In this document: positions 35,208 to 45,968 of the stretch, in pieces | Position numbering within the stretch: the first letter of the stretch is position 1 | How the letters are laid out: each line of letters begins with the position of its first letter | Origin: Staphylococcus auricularis | GTDB lineage: Bacteria > Bacillota > Bacilli > Staphylococcales > Staphylococcaceae | Assembly (NCBI RefSeq): GCF_001500315.1 | Contig: NZ_LLER01000010.1 | Coordinates: 124,001 to 188,000 of the forward strand | DNA length: 64,000 bases | Reading direction: 5' to 3' | Notes under the pieces: model-generated | What the model was told of the DNA's origin: nothing | Database searches by the model: none | What the model saw: only the letters and a program-made list of their open reading frames with translations | Program-made: the position numbers and the translations under genes

Positions 35208-36362
35208 TTAAGATTTATCATTGATAGCCGTGCGAAATGCTTGGTACACTTGTTCAGGTTTATATAAATCAACGGTTTTACGGGCTTCATCAATGATTGG
35301 ATTGTTCTTAAGTTCTTGATTCATTAAGCGACGTATTTTATAACCTAACGCTTCGCTGTTGCCATGTTCAACGAGATATCCATTAATATTATTATCAATG
35401 ATTGATTCTGGACCTGTATTTTGGTCAAAACTAATGACAATACTGCCTTGATTCATCGCCTCGAGAATGACCATACCAAAGCCTTCATTTCGCGAAGGCA
35501 CGATGGTCATTTCACTCTGTGCTAACTTTTCAGCTAACTGACGTGTATGAGGATGAAGCGTAATACAATCGTTGAGCTCATACTGGTCAATGAGTTGCTG
35601 TAAATGTTCACGTTCTGTGCCTTCACCATAAATAGAGAGGGTGTAGTTCAATTGACGCATGCTCTGTTGGATGACCCGAATACTTTCGATTAATAAATCG
35701 AAGCCCTTTTCATATTCAAGTCGTCCAGCTGCCACGATGCGCTGCGCTTTCGCCAGATTTAAGGTAGGTTCATCTAAAATATTAGGGACAATGTAGACAG
35801 GTGTCTTCACATATCTTTGATAACGCTTTTGATCGCTTGACGTTAAGGTTGTAATACGATCTAAATCTTGATAGGCATTCACAATTTCTTTGCGATATTC
35901 AACGGGATAAGCACCTAGGTTCATATGTTCCATTCCTACTTTTTCAATGTTGACCGCACCGTGTTTAGAGATGAGGATGTTATAGCTTGCGCGCGTGCCG
36001 ACCAATACATCAGTGTTCGTGGAACGAATGGCTTTAATGATTTTTTTCTCAACGTGGTGGTTGAATTGTGATAAACCAGGTTCGTGCGAAGATAACCATT
36101 TTGTTTTCGAAAAACCAGTGTATTTATGGAGACGGTTTATGAAAATGTCTTTAAAGTTGCGCGGATCAGGTCGATAATCAGTGAGGTTTCTAATCTGAAT
36201 GCGTGGATCGAGTTCAAAATAAGGTTGTTTGCTTCCTCTAAAAACTGAAATGATGGTCACTGCATGGCCTTTTTCAGCTAGTGTGTTTGCGAGCTGGGTG
36301 ACAGACTTGACTGTACCGCCCATCGCGTAGATATTGTGCATTAAAAATGTAATGGATTTCAT
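35208..36362 (-). CDS. Family 4 glycosyltransferase
   Basis: 384 residues with a GT-B fold. The N-terminus has I-Y-A-M-G-G-T-V-K-S-V, the nucleotide-sugar domain begins at V-A-A-G-R-L-E-Y-E-K-G-F, and the E-x7-E motif is S-R-N-E-G-F-G-M-V-I-L-E. Retaining transferases of this type in staphylococci decorate wall teichoic acid or poly(glycerol-phosphate). GGGAGGT precedes the ATG. It shares direction with the TagF-like gene on the far side of lctP, which hints at a split cell-wall locus, but this is inference. Confidence 0.88.
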   Translation of the reverse strand: MKSITFLMHNIYAMGGTVKSVTQLANTLAEKGHAVTIISVFRGSKQPYFELDPRIQIRNLTDYRPDPRNFKDIFINRLHKYTGFSKTKWLSSHEPGLSQFNHHVEKKIIKAIRSTNTDVLVGTRASYNILISKHGAVNIEKVGMEHMNLGAYPVEYRKEIVNAYQDLDRITTLTSSDQKRYQRYVKTPVYIVPNILDEPTLNLAKAQRIVAAGRLEYEKGFDLLIESIRVIQQSMRQLNYTLSIYGEGTEREHLQQLIDQYELNDCITLHPHTRQLAEKLAQSEMTIVPSRNEGFGMVILEAMNQGSIVISFDQNTGPESIIDNNINGYLVEHGNSEALGYKIRRLMNQELKNNPIIDEARKTVDLYKPEQVYQAFRTAINDKS

Positions 36363-36462
36363 CGTGAACCTCCCGTGCAGTGTGTTGATGTCATTATATC
36401 AAAAAAATACGTAAGATCCTGTGAAATCCAATTACAAATGATAGGTTCTTTGATAAAATAAA

Positions 36463-36476
36463 AGAAAGCGGTTTCC
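36463..36476 (+). promoter_or_regulatory. Candidate cre site upstream of mqo
   Basis: AGAAAGCGGTTTCC has the core GAAAGCGGTTTC, matching 12 of 14 positions of TGWAANCGNTNWCA; only the end bases differ. It lies about 170 bases before mqo, in line with CcpA control of citric-acid-cycle genes. Confidence 0.5.
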
Positions 36477-36642
36477 GGTAATATAATAAAGTAGTTTTTT
36501 GCGAAACATAGCTCTATAGAGTTTGATCAAAAATCGCTAAAGATTCTTTTGCATAATCAAAGTATGACAATGGTTAAGGTCAGTTATTTTAAAATCGTAT
36601 CACTGTCATTGTCTAACCGAAGTTGAAGGGAGTATTAATGTG

Positions 36643-38127
36643 ATGCAAACACGACATAACAAGACGGATGTCATCTTGATCGGTGGCGGAATTATGAGTG
36701 CCACATTAGGTACATTGCTACAAAAATTAGCACCAGAGAAAGAAATTCGTATTTACGAACGTTTATCAAAGGTAGCTGAAGAAAGTTCAAATGCGTGGAA
36801 CAACGCAGGCACAGGACACTCAGCGCTGTGTGAATTAAACTATACGAAAGAACAAAGTGACGGTTCCATTGATATTACGAAAGCAGTGAAAATCAATGAA
36901 CAATTCCAAGTGTCGAAACAGTTTTGGAACTTTTTAGTTAAACGAGGTGAAATTGAAGCACCTGAAAACTTTATTAGACCTGTACCGCACATGAGTTTTG
37001 TTCATGGTGTTAAAAATGTACAATTCTTAAAAAAACGTGTCGAAGCGTTGCGCAACAATATTTTATTCCAAAATATGGAACTTACAGATGATAAGGCTCA
37101 GTTTGAAAAATGGGCACCTCTTATGATTGAAGGGCAACGTGAATATAACATTCCGATGGCGCTAAGTTACGATCAAACAGGTACCGATGTAAACTTCAGT
37201 GCGCTTACACAGAAATTATTCTCAAATTTAACTGAAAAACCGAATGTATATCCTAAATTTAACCATGAAGTACAAGACTTAACACAACAATCAGATGGCT
37301 CTTGGGACGTTAAAGTAAAAGATTTAACGACAGGTGACGTCGATACCATCAACAGTGAGTTCGTCTTTATTGGTGCAGGGGGTGCAAGCTTACCGTTATT
37401 ACAAAAAACAGGTATTGAGGCGTCGAAACATATTGGTGGATTCCCTGTCAGTGGCCTCTTCTTGAACTGTACAAATGAAGATATCGTGAAACAGCACTGG
37501 GGTAAAGTATACGGCAAAGCTTCTGTAGGTGCACCACCGATGTCTGTGCCACATTTAGATACACGTTATATTGATGGTAAACGTATCCTCTTATTCGGAC
37601 CCTTTGCAGGCTTTTCACCTAAGTTCTTGAAAACAGGTTCAAACTTAGATCTGATTAAATCTGTTAAACCGAATAACCTTGTAACGATGTTATCTGCAGG
37701 GATTAAAGAAATGAATTTAACTAAATATTTAATTTCTCAACTCATGTTGTCTCATGAACAACGTATCGAATCATTAAGAGAATTTATGCCGACTGCTAAA
37801 GCTGATGATTGGGAAGTGGTCGTAGCAGGGCAACGTGTGCAAGTCATTAAAGATACTGATGATAGTAGAGGTACGTTACAATTTGGTACTGAAGTGATCA
37901 CGTCAGAAGATGGCTCACTATCTGCATTACTCGGTGCTTCACCAGGTGCGTCAACGGCAGTAGATATCATGTTAGATCTACTACAACGTTGCTTTAAAGA
38001 TGAATTTCCTCGATGGGAAGCCCAAGTGAAAGAGATGATTCCATCATTCGGTCAAAAACTCTCTGATAATGAAGCGTTATATCAAGAAGTGAACGAAGAA
38101 ATTAAACAGAATTTGAAATTAAATTAA
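36643..38127 (+). CDS. mqo: Malate:quinone oxidoreductase
   Basis: 494 residues. The FAD-binding start [14 protein letters not shown] and the family blocks [28 protein letters not shown] and [11 protein letters not shown] are all present. Membrane-associated enzyme oxidising malate to oxaloacetate with electrons to menaquinone. A GTG three bases before the chosen ATG is equally possible; GAAGGGAG is upstream of both. S. aureus has two mqo genes, one beside a lactate permease as here. Confidence 0.95.
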   Translation: MQTRHNKTDVILIGGGIMSATLGTLLQKLAPEKEIRIYERLSKVAEESSNAWNNAGTGHSALCELNYTKEQSDGSIDITKAVKINEQFQVSKQFWNFLVKRGEIEAPENFIRPVPHMSFVHGVKNVQFLKKRVEALRNNILFQNMELTDDKAQFEKWAPLMIEGQREYNIPMALSYDQTGTDVNFSALTQKLFSNLTEKPNVYPKFNHEVQDLTQQSDGSWDVKVKDLTTGDVDTINSEFVFIGAGGASLPLLQKTGIEASKHIGGFPVSGLFLNCTNEDIVKQHWGKVYGKASVGAPPMSVPHLDTRYIDGKRILLFGPFAGFSPKFLKTGSNLDLIKSVKPNNLVTMLSAGIKEMNLTKYLISQLMLSHEQRIESLREFMPTAKADDWEVVVAGQRVQVIKDTDDSRGTLQFGTEVITSEDGSLSALLGASPGASTAVDIMLDLLQRCFKDEFPRWEAQVKEMIPSFGQKLSDNEALYQEVNEEIKQNLKLN

Positions 38128-38148
38128 CGATAAACGCATATATATTTA

Positions 38149-38185
38149 AAGCAGTGGTTCTAAAATAGAGAACCACTGCTTTTTT
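38149..38185. terminator. Terminator between mqo and hssS
   Basis: AAGCAGTGGTTC / GAACCACTGCTT, nine-base loop, TTTTT tail rightwards. Confidence 0.9.
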
Positions 38186-38214
38186 GATTGGGATATGGGA
38201 TAAATCATGTTCTA

Positions 38215-39597
38215 TTATGCGTTGGGAGTAGGTGGTAATGGTAGTTCAATTGTAAAGGTTGTCCCTTCACCTATGGTACTCTCTACATGAATTCGACCTG
38301 CGTGTAATTCGATGATGGTTTTAGCGATCGCAAGGCCGAGTCCATTGCTGTTATCATGTCGACTTACTTTGTAAAAACGCTCAAAGAGACGTTGTTGTGT
38401 TTCTGTAGTCATTCCTTTGCCATTATCTGAAATACGACATGTAACGGTTTGTGCGTTCTGACCGAGTTCGACAGAAATCCAACCTTCATGTGGCGAATAT
38501 TTAATCGCGTTCGTGATAAAGTTTTGTAGTGCTTGATGTAACAAGCGTAAATTACCTTGGTAACGGACGGGCTCCAAATCAGAGAGAACAACGATGTCTT
38601 TCTGATCTGCTGCGAATTGATTGTGTCGAATGATTTGAGTGAGTAACTGATCGAGTTGGACCTCATCTTCAAATTTTAAATGGTTCGCATTATCTAATTC
38701 GGCAAGTAATAGCAATTCTTTCGTTAAATCGCTCAGTTGAGATGTGACTTGGTATATTTCGTCGATATACTGCTCTCTTTTTGCTTGAGAAGTCGTGCGT
38801 TTTAACTCATTAAGCAAGTGATGAATATGGGTGAGCGGAGTCTTGATTTCATGAGAGACATTTTGCACAAAGTGTTGACGCATATCATCGAGTTGTTTCA
38901 ATGACACACGCATAATGTCGAAATGGCGTTGTAAGATTCCTAATTCATCTTGTCTTGTGACACGAATTGGTGTGTCAAAATCACCTTCCATTAAATGTTC
39001 CGTTGCTTTCTTGAGTTGTTGCACTGGTTTAATAATGGCGTAGGTTGATGCGATGACAAGGATGATGGAAATCGTGAGTAACAGTATCAATAAGACGGCT
39101 AAGAATATACGAAATTCGCTAAAGGTTTGGCCTATGTCAGGCCGCATAAAGACTGCGATAGTTTTGCCATTGTCATAAAATGGCACACCTACTGTATTAG
39201 AAGTCACATTATCAAAGAAACCTGTAATAAATGGTTCATAGGGCTGGTTTTTTATCCCGTGATAATCGTGGCCGTCCAAGACTTGATGGATCGCTTCTGG
39301 CTTGATGTTGTCCTCTCTAAAATGTTCACCATAAAACTTTTTATCTCCATCTTCAGATACTGTGAGAAGTTGGTAATTCATTTCTCCGAGATGTTCAAAA
39401 TAATGTGTGAGTGATGGGATGTCATTTTGCTCCTGATATTGCTTAGCTTCCTGTAATGTGCGGATGATTTTGCTATCATTCGAAGGCTTCAAATTAAAGT
39501 GATAATAAACGTTGGTTGCTAAAAAGCTGATGAGCGCACTGAGGAACATCACGGTAATCGTGTAGACTGCAATACGACTGTAGAGTGATTTAAACAT
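38215..39597 (-). CDS. hssS: Heme sensor histidine kinase HssS
   Basis: 460 residues. Two membrane helices flank an extracytoplasmic sensor domain (about 130 residues) with [15 protein letters not shown]; then HAMP, the phospho-acceptor H249 in V-S-H-E-I-K-T-P, and an ATPase domain with N-F-I-T-N-A-I-K-Y and G-L-G-L-A-I-A-K. Length and blocks match S. aureus HssS (457 residues). It detects heme stress and phosphorylates HssR. Its start overlaps the hssR stop by eight bases, so translation is probably coupled. Confidence 0.95.
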   Translation of the reverse strand: MFKSLYSRIAVYTITVMFLSALISFLATNVYYHFNLKPSNDSKIIRTLQEAKQYQEQNDIPSLTHYFEHLGEMNYQLLTVSEDGDKKFYGEHFREDNIKPEAIHQVLDGHDYHGIKNQPYEPFITGFFDNVTSNTVGVPFYDNGKTIAVFMRPDIGQTFSEFRIFLAVLLILLLTISIILVIASTYAIIKPVQQLKKATEHLMEGDFDTPIRVTRQDELGILQRHFDIMRVSLKQLDDMRQHFVQNVSHEIKTPLTHIHHLLNELKRTTSQAKREQYIDEIYQVTSQLSDLTKELLLLAELDNANHLKFEDEVQLDQLLTQIIRHNQFAADQKDIVVLSDLEPVRYQGNLRLLHQALQNFITNAIKYSPHEGWISVELGQNAQTVTCRISDNGKGMTTETQQRLFERFYKVSRHDNSNGLGLAIAKTIIELHAGRIHVESTIGEGTTFTIELPLPPTPNA

Positions 39598-40267
39598 GAT
39601 GGATTTCCACCTTATATCCTAAGCCTCTACATGTATCAATCGTAATATGCGCCCCTAGTTGCTTGAGACGTTGTCGTAAACGTTTGATATGTACATCGAC
39701 GGTGCGTTCATCTCCCTCATAATCAAAGCCCCATACTTTTTCAATTAATGATTCACGACTGTATATTTGTTTTGGATGTGACGCCATTAAGAATAACAGT
39801 TGAAATTCTTTATTAGGAAGGTTCATCGTTTTATGACCGACACTCATTTCAAGGTAAGCTTGATTTAATTGGACATTTCCAATATTAAGCGCGTCATTCG
39901 CATTGATCTGATAACGTCTTAACACTGCTCTGATACGGAAAATTAACTCTTCGACTTCAAACGGCTTAGTCAGATAATCATCTGTTCCTGTAATGAAAGC
40001 CTGAGATTTATCGCTTAACGCATCACGTGCAGTTAACATGATGACAGGTAAATCGAAGTCTTCTTTTAATATGCGGCAAAGTTCAAAGCCATCTATCCCT
40101 TCCATCATAATATCGATAACCGCAATATCAATTTGGTGTGTTTCTAAATAGTTTAAGGCTGCTTCACCACTAGATTGCGTCACGGGATGGAGATGGTGCT
40201 TTTCTAAGTGGTCAGCGACATAGTGTAATATTTTTGGATCATCATCAACGACTAAACAGGTTGGCAT
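39590..40267 (-). CDS. hssR: Heme response regulator HssR
   Basis: 225 residues. Receiver domain with acidic pair D8-D9, phosphorylated D52 (I-D-I-M-M-E-G) and K in the L-T-K-P-F motif, then an OmpR-type winged helix ending H-I-K-R-L-R-Q-R-L and R-G-L-G-Y. Activates hrtBA from a direct repeat found upstream (see 40350). GAGGAGGAAAC precedes the ATG. Divergent from hrtB as in S. aureus. Confidence 0.95.
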   Translation of the reverse strand: MPTCLVVDDDPKILHYVADHLEKHHLHPVTQSSGEAALNYLETHQIDIAVIDIMMEGIDGFELCRILKEDFDLPVIMLTARDALSDKSQAFITGTDDYLTKPFEVEELIFRIRAVLRRYQINANDALNIGNVQLNQAYLEMSVGHKTMNLPNKEFQLLFLMASHPKQIYSRESLIEKVWGFDYEGDERTVDVHIKRLRQRLKQLGAHITIDTCRGLGYKVEIHHV

Positions 40268-40349
40268 AACGTTTCCTCCTCATTGTCTATTTATTATATA
40301 CACATGCAGCGACTCAGCTCAAATTATCATTTTAAAATTTTATCGTCTT

Positions 40350-40369
40350 GTTCATATTCAGTTCACATT
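40350..40369 (+). promoter_or_regulatory. HssR direct-repeat binding site in front of hrtB
   Basis: GTTCATATT, two bases, GTTCACATT. The known HssR site is a direct repeat of GTTCATATT with a two-base gap, so this matches with one change. It lies about 50 bases before hrtB. Confidence 0.9.
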
Positions 40370-40421
40370 TCCTTTCTACACTGTGATTAACAAATGATAG
40401 GAAAGGGAGGACAGAACCACA

Positions 40422-41474
40422 ATGAAATTAGCGATAAAAGAAATGATGTTTTATAAGTTGAGATATCTATTAATCATGTTCATCATTTTACTACTAGGGG
40501 TGATGGTCTTATTCATCAGCGCATTAGCGCAAGGTCTTGCACGTGAAAATGTCTCACTGCTTCATGATTTGAATGCAGATCAGTATATTTTACAACAGAG
40601 TAAGCAACCCCAACTCCAAACGTCACAATTATCTCATGAGCAACAACAAGCTATCTCAGAAGTCACTGGAACGGAAGGGGCGCAACTCTCGTCTCAAGTA
40701 TTATTAACGAAAGATAAAGAAGAAGATGTATTAATGATGCATACGGCGAAAGACCATCGACCTACGTTGAGTGAAGGGCATTATCCTACTCAGACAAATG
40801 AAGTAGCGGTCAATGAAAAATTAACCGGTGATGGGTTAGCAGTCGGAGATACGATGAAATTGAAGGGCGGTAAATCATTCAAAATTACGGGCATCTTGGA
40901 TGACGCCATGTATGCCCATAGTTCAGTCGTTATGACGACGGAACAAGGTTTTGAGTCAGCATCTAAAGCAAGTGCTACTTTTTATCCAGTTTCGCAACTG
41001 AGTACGGACCAACAAACGAAATTGAATCAAATCGACGGTGTGAAAGTTTACGACGAATCAGAAATTACGGATGAAATTCCAAGTTATCAAGCTGAACAAG
41101 CACCACTGAATATGATGATCGTCAGTTTATTTGTCATCTCAGCTATTGTGTTAAGTGCATTTTTCTATGTCATCACGATTCAAAAAATGTCACAGATTGG
41201 TATTTTGAAAGCAATTGGTATAAAGACGAAACATCTCCTGTTTTCACTTGTCGCACAGATATTAATGGCTACGTTAGTTAGTATCGCAGTAGCCATCGCA
41301 TTGATTTATAGTCTGTCAATGCTGATTCCGGTATCGATGCCATTCCATTTATCGCTATCCAATGTATTCATCGTAGTCATTGTATTCGTTATTGTAGCGT
41401 TAATCGGATCTGCATTGTCATTGATTAAATTATTTAAGGTAGATCCAATAGAAGCGATCGGAGGTTCAATGTAA
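40422..41474 (+). CDS. hrtB: Heme-regulated ABC transporter permease HrtB
   Basis: 350 residues of the MacB/FtsX type: one N-terminal membrane helix, a large external domain (about 45-225), and three C-terminal helices, with L-K-A-I-G-I-K-T and the final D-P-I-E-A-I-G-G. With HrtA it relieves heme toxicity at the membrane. AAAGGGAGG lies upstream of the ATG. Its stop TAA overlaps the hrtA ATG by one base (T-A-A-T-G). Confidence 0.93.
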   Translation: MKLAIKEMMFYKLRYLLIMFIILLLGVMVLFISALAQGLARENVSLLHDLNADQYILQQSKQPQLQTSQLSHEQQQAISEVTGTEGAQLSSQVLLTKDKEEDVLMMHTAKDHRPTLSEGHYPTQTNEVAVNEKLTGDGLAVGDTMKLKGGKSFKITGILDDAMYAHSSVVMTTEQGFESASKASATFYPVSQLSTDQQTKLNQIDGVKVYDESEITDEIPSYQAEQAPLNMMIVSLFVISAIVLSAFFYVITIQKMSQIGILKAIGIKTKHLLFSLVAQILMATLVSIAVAIALIYSLSMLIPVSMPFHLSLSNVFIVVIVFVIVALIGSALSLIKLFKVDPIEAIGGSM

Positions 41475-42142
41475 TGACTTTAACAGTTAACCATATTTAT
41501 AAAAGTTTCGGAAAAGGCAGTTCCAAAACCCATGTGTTAAATGATGTGAACTTGAATGTTGAAGACGGGGAGTTTGTCATTTTAAATGGTGCTTCAGGTT
41601 CCGGTAAAACGACATTATTAACGATATTAGGTGGCTTGTTATCTCAAGATAAAGGAAATATTTTCTATCAAGATCAACCATTATATGAAGCTACAGGTCA
41701 AGTTGCAGCGACTAGATTGAATGAGATTGGCTTTATCTTCCAGTCAGCACATCTTGTCCCATATTTGACGGTGACTGAACAGTTAACAACAGTAGGTAAA
41801 GAAGCGGGAATGAAACGTCAAGAAGCAGAAACACGTGCGACACAATTATTATCACAAATGGGTTTATCCCATCGAATGAAAGCATATCCTCATATGTTAT
41901 CAGGAGGCGAACAACAACGGGTTGCCATTGCCAGAGCGTTTATGAATGAGCCTCAAATTATTTTGGCAGATGAACCCACTGCAAGTTTAGATGCCGATAG
42001 AGCTACAGAAGTTGTAGAAATGATTCGAGGACGGATTAAATCTTCGAATCGCATCGGTATCATGATTACGCACGACCGACGTTTATTTGATTATGCGGAT
42101 CGCGTGATTGAATTAGCAGAAGGACAAATAGTGAGTGCTTAA
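41474..42142 (+). CDS. hrtA: Heme-regulated ABC transporter ATPase HrtA
   Basis: 222 residues of the LolD/MacB type ATPase. Walker [12 protein letters not shown]-loop F-I-F-Q-S, signature L-S-G-G-E-Q-Q-R, Walker B I-I-L-A-D-E-P-T, and switch H in I-T-H-D-R-R. Partner of HrtB. Overlapping start and stop codons imply translational coupling. Confidence 0.95.
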   Translation: MTLTVNHIYKSFGKGSSKTHVLNDVNLNVEDGEFVILNGASGSGKTTLLTILGGLLSQDKGNIFYQDQPLYEATGQVAATRLNEIGFIFQSAHLVPYLTVTEQLTTVGKEAGMKRQEAETRATQLLSQMGLSHRMKAYPHMLSGGEQQRVAIARAFMNEPQIILADEPTASLDADRATEVVEMIRGRIKSSNRIGIMITHDRRLFDYADRVIELAEGQIVSA

Positions 42143-42177
42143 TCTGGATGAAAGAATTTCTAATCGTCAGTAAATAA

Positions 42178-42228
42178 AAACGCTATTGAAAGTGACCCTA
42201 AGTGGTTGCCATCAATAGCGTTTATTTT
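42178..42228. terminator. Terminator after hrtA
   Basis: AAACGCTATTGA / TCAATAGCGTTT around a 22-base loop, TTATTTTAT tail; converging with ydcF-like gene. Confidence 0.85.
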
Positions 42229-42239
42229 ATCGTATGAAA

Positions 42240-43217
42240 TTATTGGAGAAAAGGCACGATGAGCAAGCTGTAAATACTTCCTGCAAAAAGTAATCCGAAG
42301 TAAAATGTGAGTAATAGTTTATATTCGTACATCAGCGCTAAAAAGTCACGCAGAAGTGAGATTTCAAGAAAATGGTAAGGTGTGTGACTTCCGATTCCTT
42401 CCATTGAGACATTTTCCATTTGGGTATAGCGTAACGCACGTAAGATGTGAAATTGACTCGTAATACATAGAATGTTGGGTTTTGTTTGATACTGGCGTTG
42501 AATGATGCGATGACTAAATTTTAAATTCTCATGGGTGCTGACAGAATTGGGCTCTCTCGTAATATGTGAGGATGGTACACCCTGTTCAATTAAATAATGT
42601 TGCATCGCTCTTGCTTCTGAGATTGGTTCATCTGGACCTTGTCCTCCTGAAACGAGGAGGTGTAACTCAGGGTTTTTCTCATATAACGCGACTGCGATAT
42701 CTAAGCGTCGAGCGAGTAAAGGTGTCACACGTTCTGAAAAAATGCCGGCACCAAGTATGAGTAACAGGTCAAAGTCAAAGGCATTTCGCTGATGGATGAA
42801 TCCTGAGCACCAGATACAGAAGCTGATAAAGCTAAACAACATTGTAAACGTGATGGCACTCATCCATAAACCGGCCACGTTGATAATCATCGGTCCATAT
42901 GCGATGTAGAGTCCTGAAATGGTTAATAGAACCATGATGTATACCATGTGATATAATCGTTTCAAAAATGACCGACCGTCTTGATCATTTAGGATATCAC
43001 GATGTTTCAATTGGAGTAACACGACACCAATGAGCGATACACCGATCAATTCATAAGGAATAGAGCGGTCAATAAGATGATAAAGTATGATGATGAAGCC
43101 GAGTATGATATGTATCAAAAATACGTTGATGTTGAGAAGATAAGTTTGTTTGAAAAGGACGCCTAAAAATAATACGACCATCAACACACTTATAATAATG
43201 AATAATATTTGCATCAT
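42240..43217 (-). CDS. YdcF/ElyC-family membrane protein
   Basis: 325 residues. The N-terminal half has about five membrane helices; the soluble part has the DUF218 motifs L-I-L-G-A-G, V-S-G-G-Q-G-P-D-E, E-A-R-A-M, and C-I-T-S-Q-F-H-I-L-R-A. The ElyC/SanA/YdcF family is linked to envelope integrity. A final hydrophobic helix may return to the membrane. The start is less certain: AAGGAA is 12 bases from the ATG pair. Confidence 0.83.
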   Translation of the reverse strand: MMQILFIIISVLMVVLFLGVLFKQTYLLNINVFLIHIILGFIIILYHLIDRSIPYELIGVSLIGVVLLQLKHRDILNDQDGRSFLKRLYHMVYIMVLLTISGLYIAYGPMIINVAGLWMSAITFTMLFSFISFCIWCSGFIHQRNAFDFDLLLILGAGIFSERVTPLLARRLDIAVALYEKNPELHLLVSGGQGPDEPISEARAMQHYLIEQGVPSSHITREPNSVSTHENLKFSHRIIQRQYQTKPNILCITSQFHILRALRYTQMENVSMEGIGSHTPYHFLEISLLRDFLALMYEYKLLLTFYFGLLFAGSIYSLLIVPFLQ

Positions 43218-43313
43218 GGGTTCTGTAAATTCCTTCCTAGTTCATTTTGGGTGTATACATTTGGATAGTTGCGTGTTCATCGCTCATTAAACCGAGCACG
43301 TTTTCGTAAAATA

Positions 43314-43345
43314 AGACGATCAGTTATGAAATGACATGATCGTCT
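43314..43345. repeat. Hairpin in the ydcF-tcaA intergenic region
   Basis: Perfect AGACGATCA / TGATCGTCT with a 14-base loop. It lies between two divergent genes and lacks a strong T-run, so it is more likely a regulator site or leader structure than a terminator. A second, weaker pair TAGGAC / GTCCTA spans 43373-43408. Confidence 0.4.
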
Positions 43346-43491
43346 ATATTGAGATACAATAAATCTAATTTAGGACCAAATAAGTATATCTTTACGTTTA
43401 ACGTCCTATTATAATGAAACTATATCATAGGTTTAACACAATTGAGTAATTTAGTGGGTAATGATATAGCGAGAGATAAAGAGGTGAGATC

Positions 43492-44886
43492 ATGCAGAGA
43501 CGTTCTAACAAGAAGGAGAAGGACACAATATCTGAAAATCGACAACAGCCCCACGAAGCTAGACAGCACAACGTGACTTCTCATTCACCAGAAAGTACTC
43601 ACTCTGACACAGAAGCAACGCAGCAACGATCTAATATATATCGAATTATCCCAATTGGTATCGCATTATTTATTATCATTTTACTATTACTGATTTTCTT
43701 TTTATTACGTAATTTTAATTCACCTGAAGGGCAAAGTAAATTATTAATCAATGCAATTGATAATAACGATACACAAAAGTTATCCAGTGTACTTAGTACG
43801 AAAAATAATACAGTGGGTAAAGATGAAGCGGCTGCCTATATTAACTATATAAAAAAAGAGATAGGAATGAAGTCATTTCAGCAGGATGTGTATGACGAAA
43901 TTGAACAGCTCAATAATCATTCATCGAGCGTAAATGGTTATATCAAAGAGAAAAACGGTGACAATATATTAAAAATCATAAAAAATGGGACACGGTATCT
44001 CTTTTTTGACAATATGAACTTTACCGCACCGACCAAAGAAGCGATTATTAAGCCAGGTATGACAGCAACGTACGAGTACAAAGCAGATGATCAGAAAAAA
44101 CAAGTAAAAGCTGAAAAAAATCATACTACTTCTTTAGGGCGTTTTATTCCTGGTAATTATGAATTGAATGCGACAAAAGAAACGGCCAACGGTACCTTTA
44201 CAGGTCATATCAATTTCGATTTTGCAGAGAGTAATAAAGAAACTGTTGATGTAAAGGAACATTTTAATGAAGCGTATGTCACTGTGAAATTAGAAGGCGA
44301 TCGTCATGTTGATCGCGATTCGGTTAAAGTGAAAATCAACGGTAAGACATATGATTATCAAAAAGGGAAAGCATATGGCCCTTATCCTGATACACAAAAC
44401 ATCAATGTTTCTGCAACAGGTCAGGCGAAGAAAAAAACATTCGACACCAATGAAACGACGCTGAAAACAGATAATATTAAAGAAGACACCGAAGCCATGT
44501 TACATTTTGATGATAAAGAAATTGATGATTATGTAGCGAAAAAAGAGAAAGAAGAAAATAGCTTAAAAAATAAAGTGACACAATTCTTCAGCAAGTATAC
44601 GTCAGCCATCAATTTAGCCCAAAGTAATGACGATTTCAATCTCGTTGCTGATTTTTTGAAGGAAGACAGTAGCCAATATAAAGATGTGAAACAAGATATA
44701 GAACAAGATGGTTTCACATGGATGCAGCCACCGGTTGTGACAGAGATTATTCGGCAGGGCCATCGATACGATATCACTGCTGAAGGATTCAAGGCGAATG
44801 GTGAATATGGCGAGTTAAACTACCAATTGGAAGATGATGGTACATCAGCAAATGATTTAGTGTTAGTCCATGCAGAAGAACAATAA
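43492..44886 (+). CDS. tcaA: TcaA, teicoplanin-resistance-associated membrane protein
   Basis: 464 residues. A cytoplasmic N-terminal stretch of about 50 polar residues, one membrane helix (about 52-72), then the extracytoplasmic TcaA domains. The helix end L-L-R-N-F-N-S-P-E, N-G-T-R-Y-[LI]-F-F-D-N-M-x-F-T-A-P-T-K, Y-G-P-Y-P and V-x-K-K-E-K-E-E-N-S-L-K-N-K match S. aureus TcaA as I recall it. Loss or change of TcaA alters glycopeptide susceptibility. Odd: S. aureus TcaA begins with a zinc ribbon (two C-x-x-C pairs) and this N-terminus has no cysteine there. GAGGTGAG precedes the ATG. Confidence 0.92.
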   Translation: MQRRSNKKEKDTISENRQQPHEARQHNVTSHSPESTHSDTEATQQRSNIYRIIPIGIALFIIILLLLIFFLLRNFNSPEGQSKLLINAIDNNDTQKLSSVLSTKNNTVGKDEAAAYINYIKKEIGMKSFQQDVYDEIEQLNNHSSSVNGYIKEKNGDNILKIIKNGTRYLFFDNMNFTAPTKEAIIKPGMTATYEYKADDQKKQVKAEKNHTTSLGRFIPGNYELNATKETANGTFTGHINFDFAESNKETVDVKEHFNEAYVTVKLEGDRHVDRDSVKVKINGKTYDYQKGKAYGPYPDTQNINVSATGQAKKKTFDTNETTLKTDNIKEDTEAMLHFDDKEIDDYVAKKEKEENSLKNKVTQFFSKYTSAINLAQSNDDFNLVADFLKEDSSQYKDVKQDIEQDGFTWMQPPVVTEIIRQGHRYDITAEGFKANGEYGELNYQLEDDGTSANDLVLVHAEEQ

Positions 44887-44962
44887 TTGATGCGAAAACG
44901 ATGACTCATGCGAAACCCGGATGGGTTCATTGTATAGATAACGCATCAGTAATCAAAAATAT

Positions 44963-45007
44963 GATCCCCTTACATCGATGGTTAACAACCGCTGTGTAAG
45001 GGGATTT
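44963..45007. terminator. Terminator between tcaA and the next minus-strand gene
   Basis: GATCCCCTTACA / TGTAAGGGGATT (one mismatch), T-rich tail. Confidence 0.8.
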
Positions 45008-45048
45008 CGTGTGATATGAATATAAAATTTTCAACATAATCTGACCGC

Positions 45049-45684
45049 TTATTCAACGCGACGGCGTCTATTTCTAAAGAACAAGCTGATGAACAGTAAT
45101 GCAATGCTACAACCGAGTAAGATGAGTGAATTGTGGATGGCATCTGCTTCAGTCAATATCTGTTCAGGTTTAATCGTAATATAATAATTTGTCAGCTCGT
45201 TAGAAATATGTGAACTGATGCGTTGGATAATCATAGAAAAGAAAAATGTGATGACGAGCATAATCGCAAGCGCAAAGATATTCAACGCTTTTAACGCTGT
45301 TCGATTAAAAATGGCAGTCAACACAGTGAATATCAGACTAATGATACAAGCGATAAAGAACACATAAAACACGATGATTAAACGATCGATGCTTGTTTGT
45401 AACTGATCTATATCACTGAGATTAAAGTTTAACTCAGACGCTTGATTAATCGTATCTTGGAGTTTAGTGAGCTCTGTAAAATTAATAGGCTGATCTGCAA
45501 ACACGAGATTAACAATCGGTTCGCGATACATGCTGTAACCGGTAATTGCGACGAGCACAAAGACGATGATTTGTATAATCAAACTGATCCAAGAGCGTTT
45601 TTTCTTGCCTGTACGATTGCTCCGATACATGCGTTCTTGTTGAAATTGTTGTTCAAATTGGGGTGAAGGTTGCTGATTATTCAT
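45049..45684 (-). CDS. Uncharacterised membrane protein
   Basis: 211 residues from an ATG preceded by AAAGGAG; earlier in-frame starts have no such site. A glutamine-rich start (P-Q-F-E-Q-Q-F-Q-Q-E-R) and a basic patch (T-G-K-K-K-R-S) precede four membrane helices, with an external loop after the first. The C-terminus is R-N-R-R-R-R-V-E. I do not recognise a family; a conserved staphylococcal hypothetical is likely. Converges with tcaA. Confidence 0.7.
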   Translation of the reverse strand: MNNQQPSPQFEQQFQQERMYRSNRTGKKKRSWISLIIQIIVFVLVAITGYSMYREPIVNLVFADQPINFTELTKLQDTINQASELNFNLSDIDQLQTSIDRLIIVFYVFFIACIISLIFTVLTAIFNRTALKALNIFALAIMLVITFFFSMIIQRISSHISNELTNYYITIKPEQILTEADAIHNSLILLGCSIALLFISLFFRNRRRRVE

Positions 45685-45968
45685 AATACTCCTTTCTATA
45701 GTTGCAAATATCAATAGTGCGCATCTCAATTAAGTATAGACACATCCTGATTTAAAGCGACTAAATGATGATTTTTAAGTTGGGTCTGTTATAATGTGTA
45801 TGAAAATGACTTAATGATAGGGATGTTTAATTAATAATAAATTGCAAGTATAGACATCGTTAATTGATAGATTTACCTTTATTATAACATATTGATAAGA
45901 CTTACGATGAGACAACTTGATAGGTAGCTACATGATGGACACAGAATTACGATAGGTGGGTGAATCAA

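Noticed and set aside
40422..42142. Reversed order of hrtB and hrtA as a rearrangement
   Set aside because: On reflection the S. aureus locus also has the permease gene next to hssR, so the order is normal.
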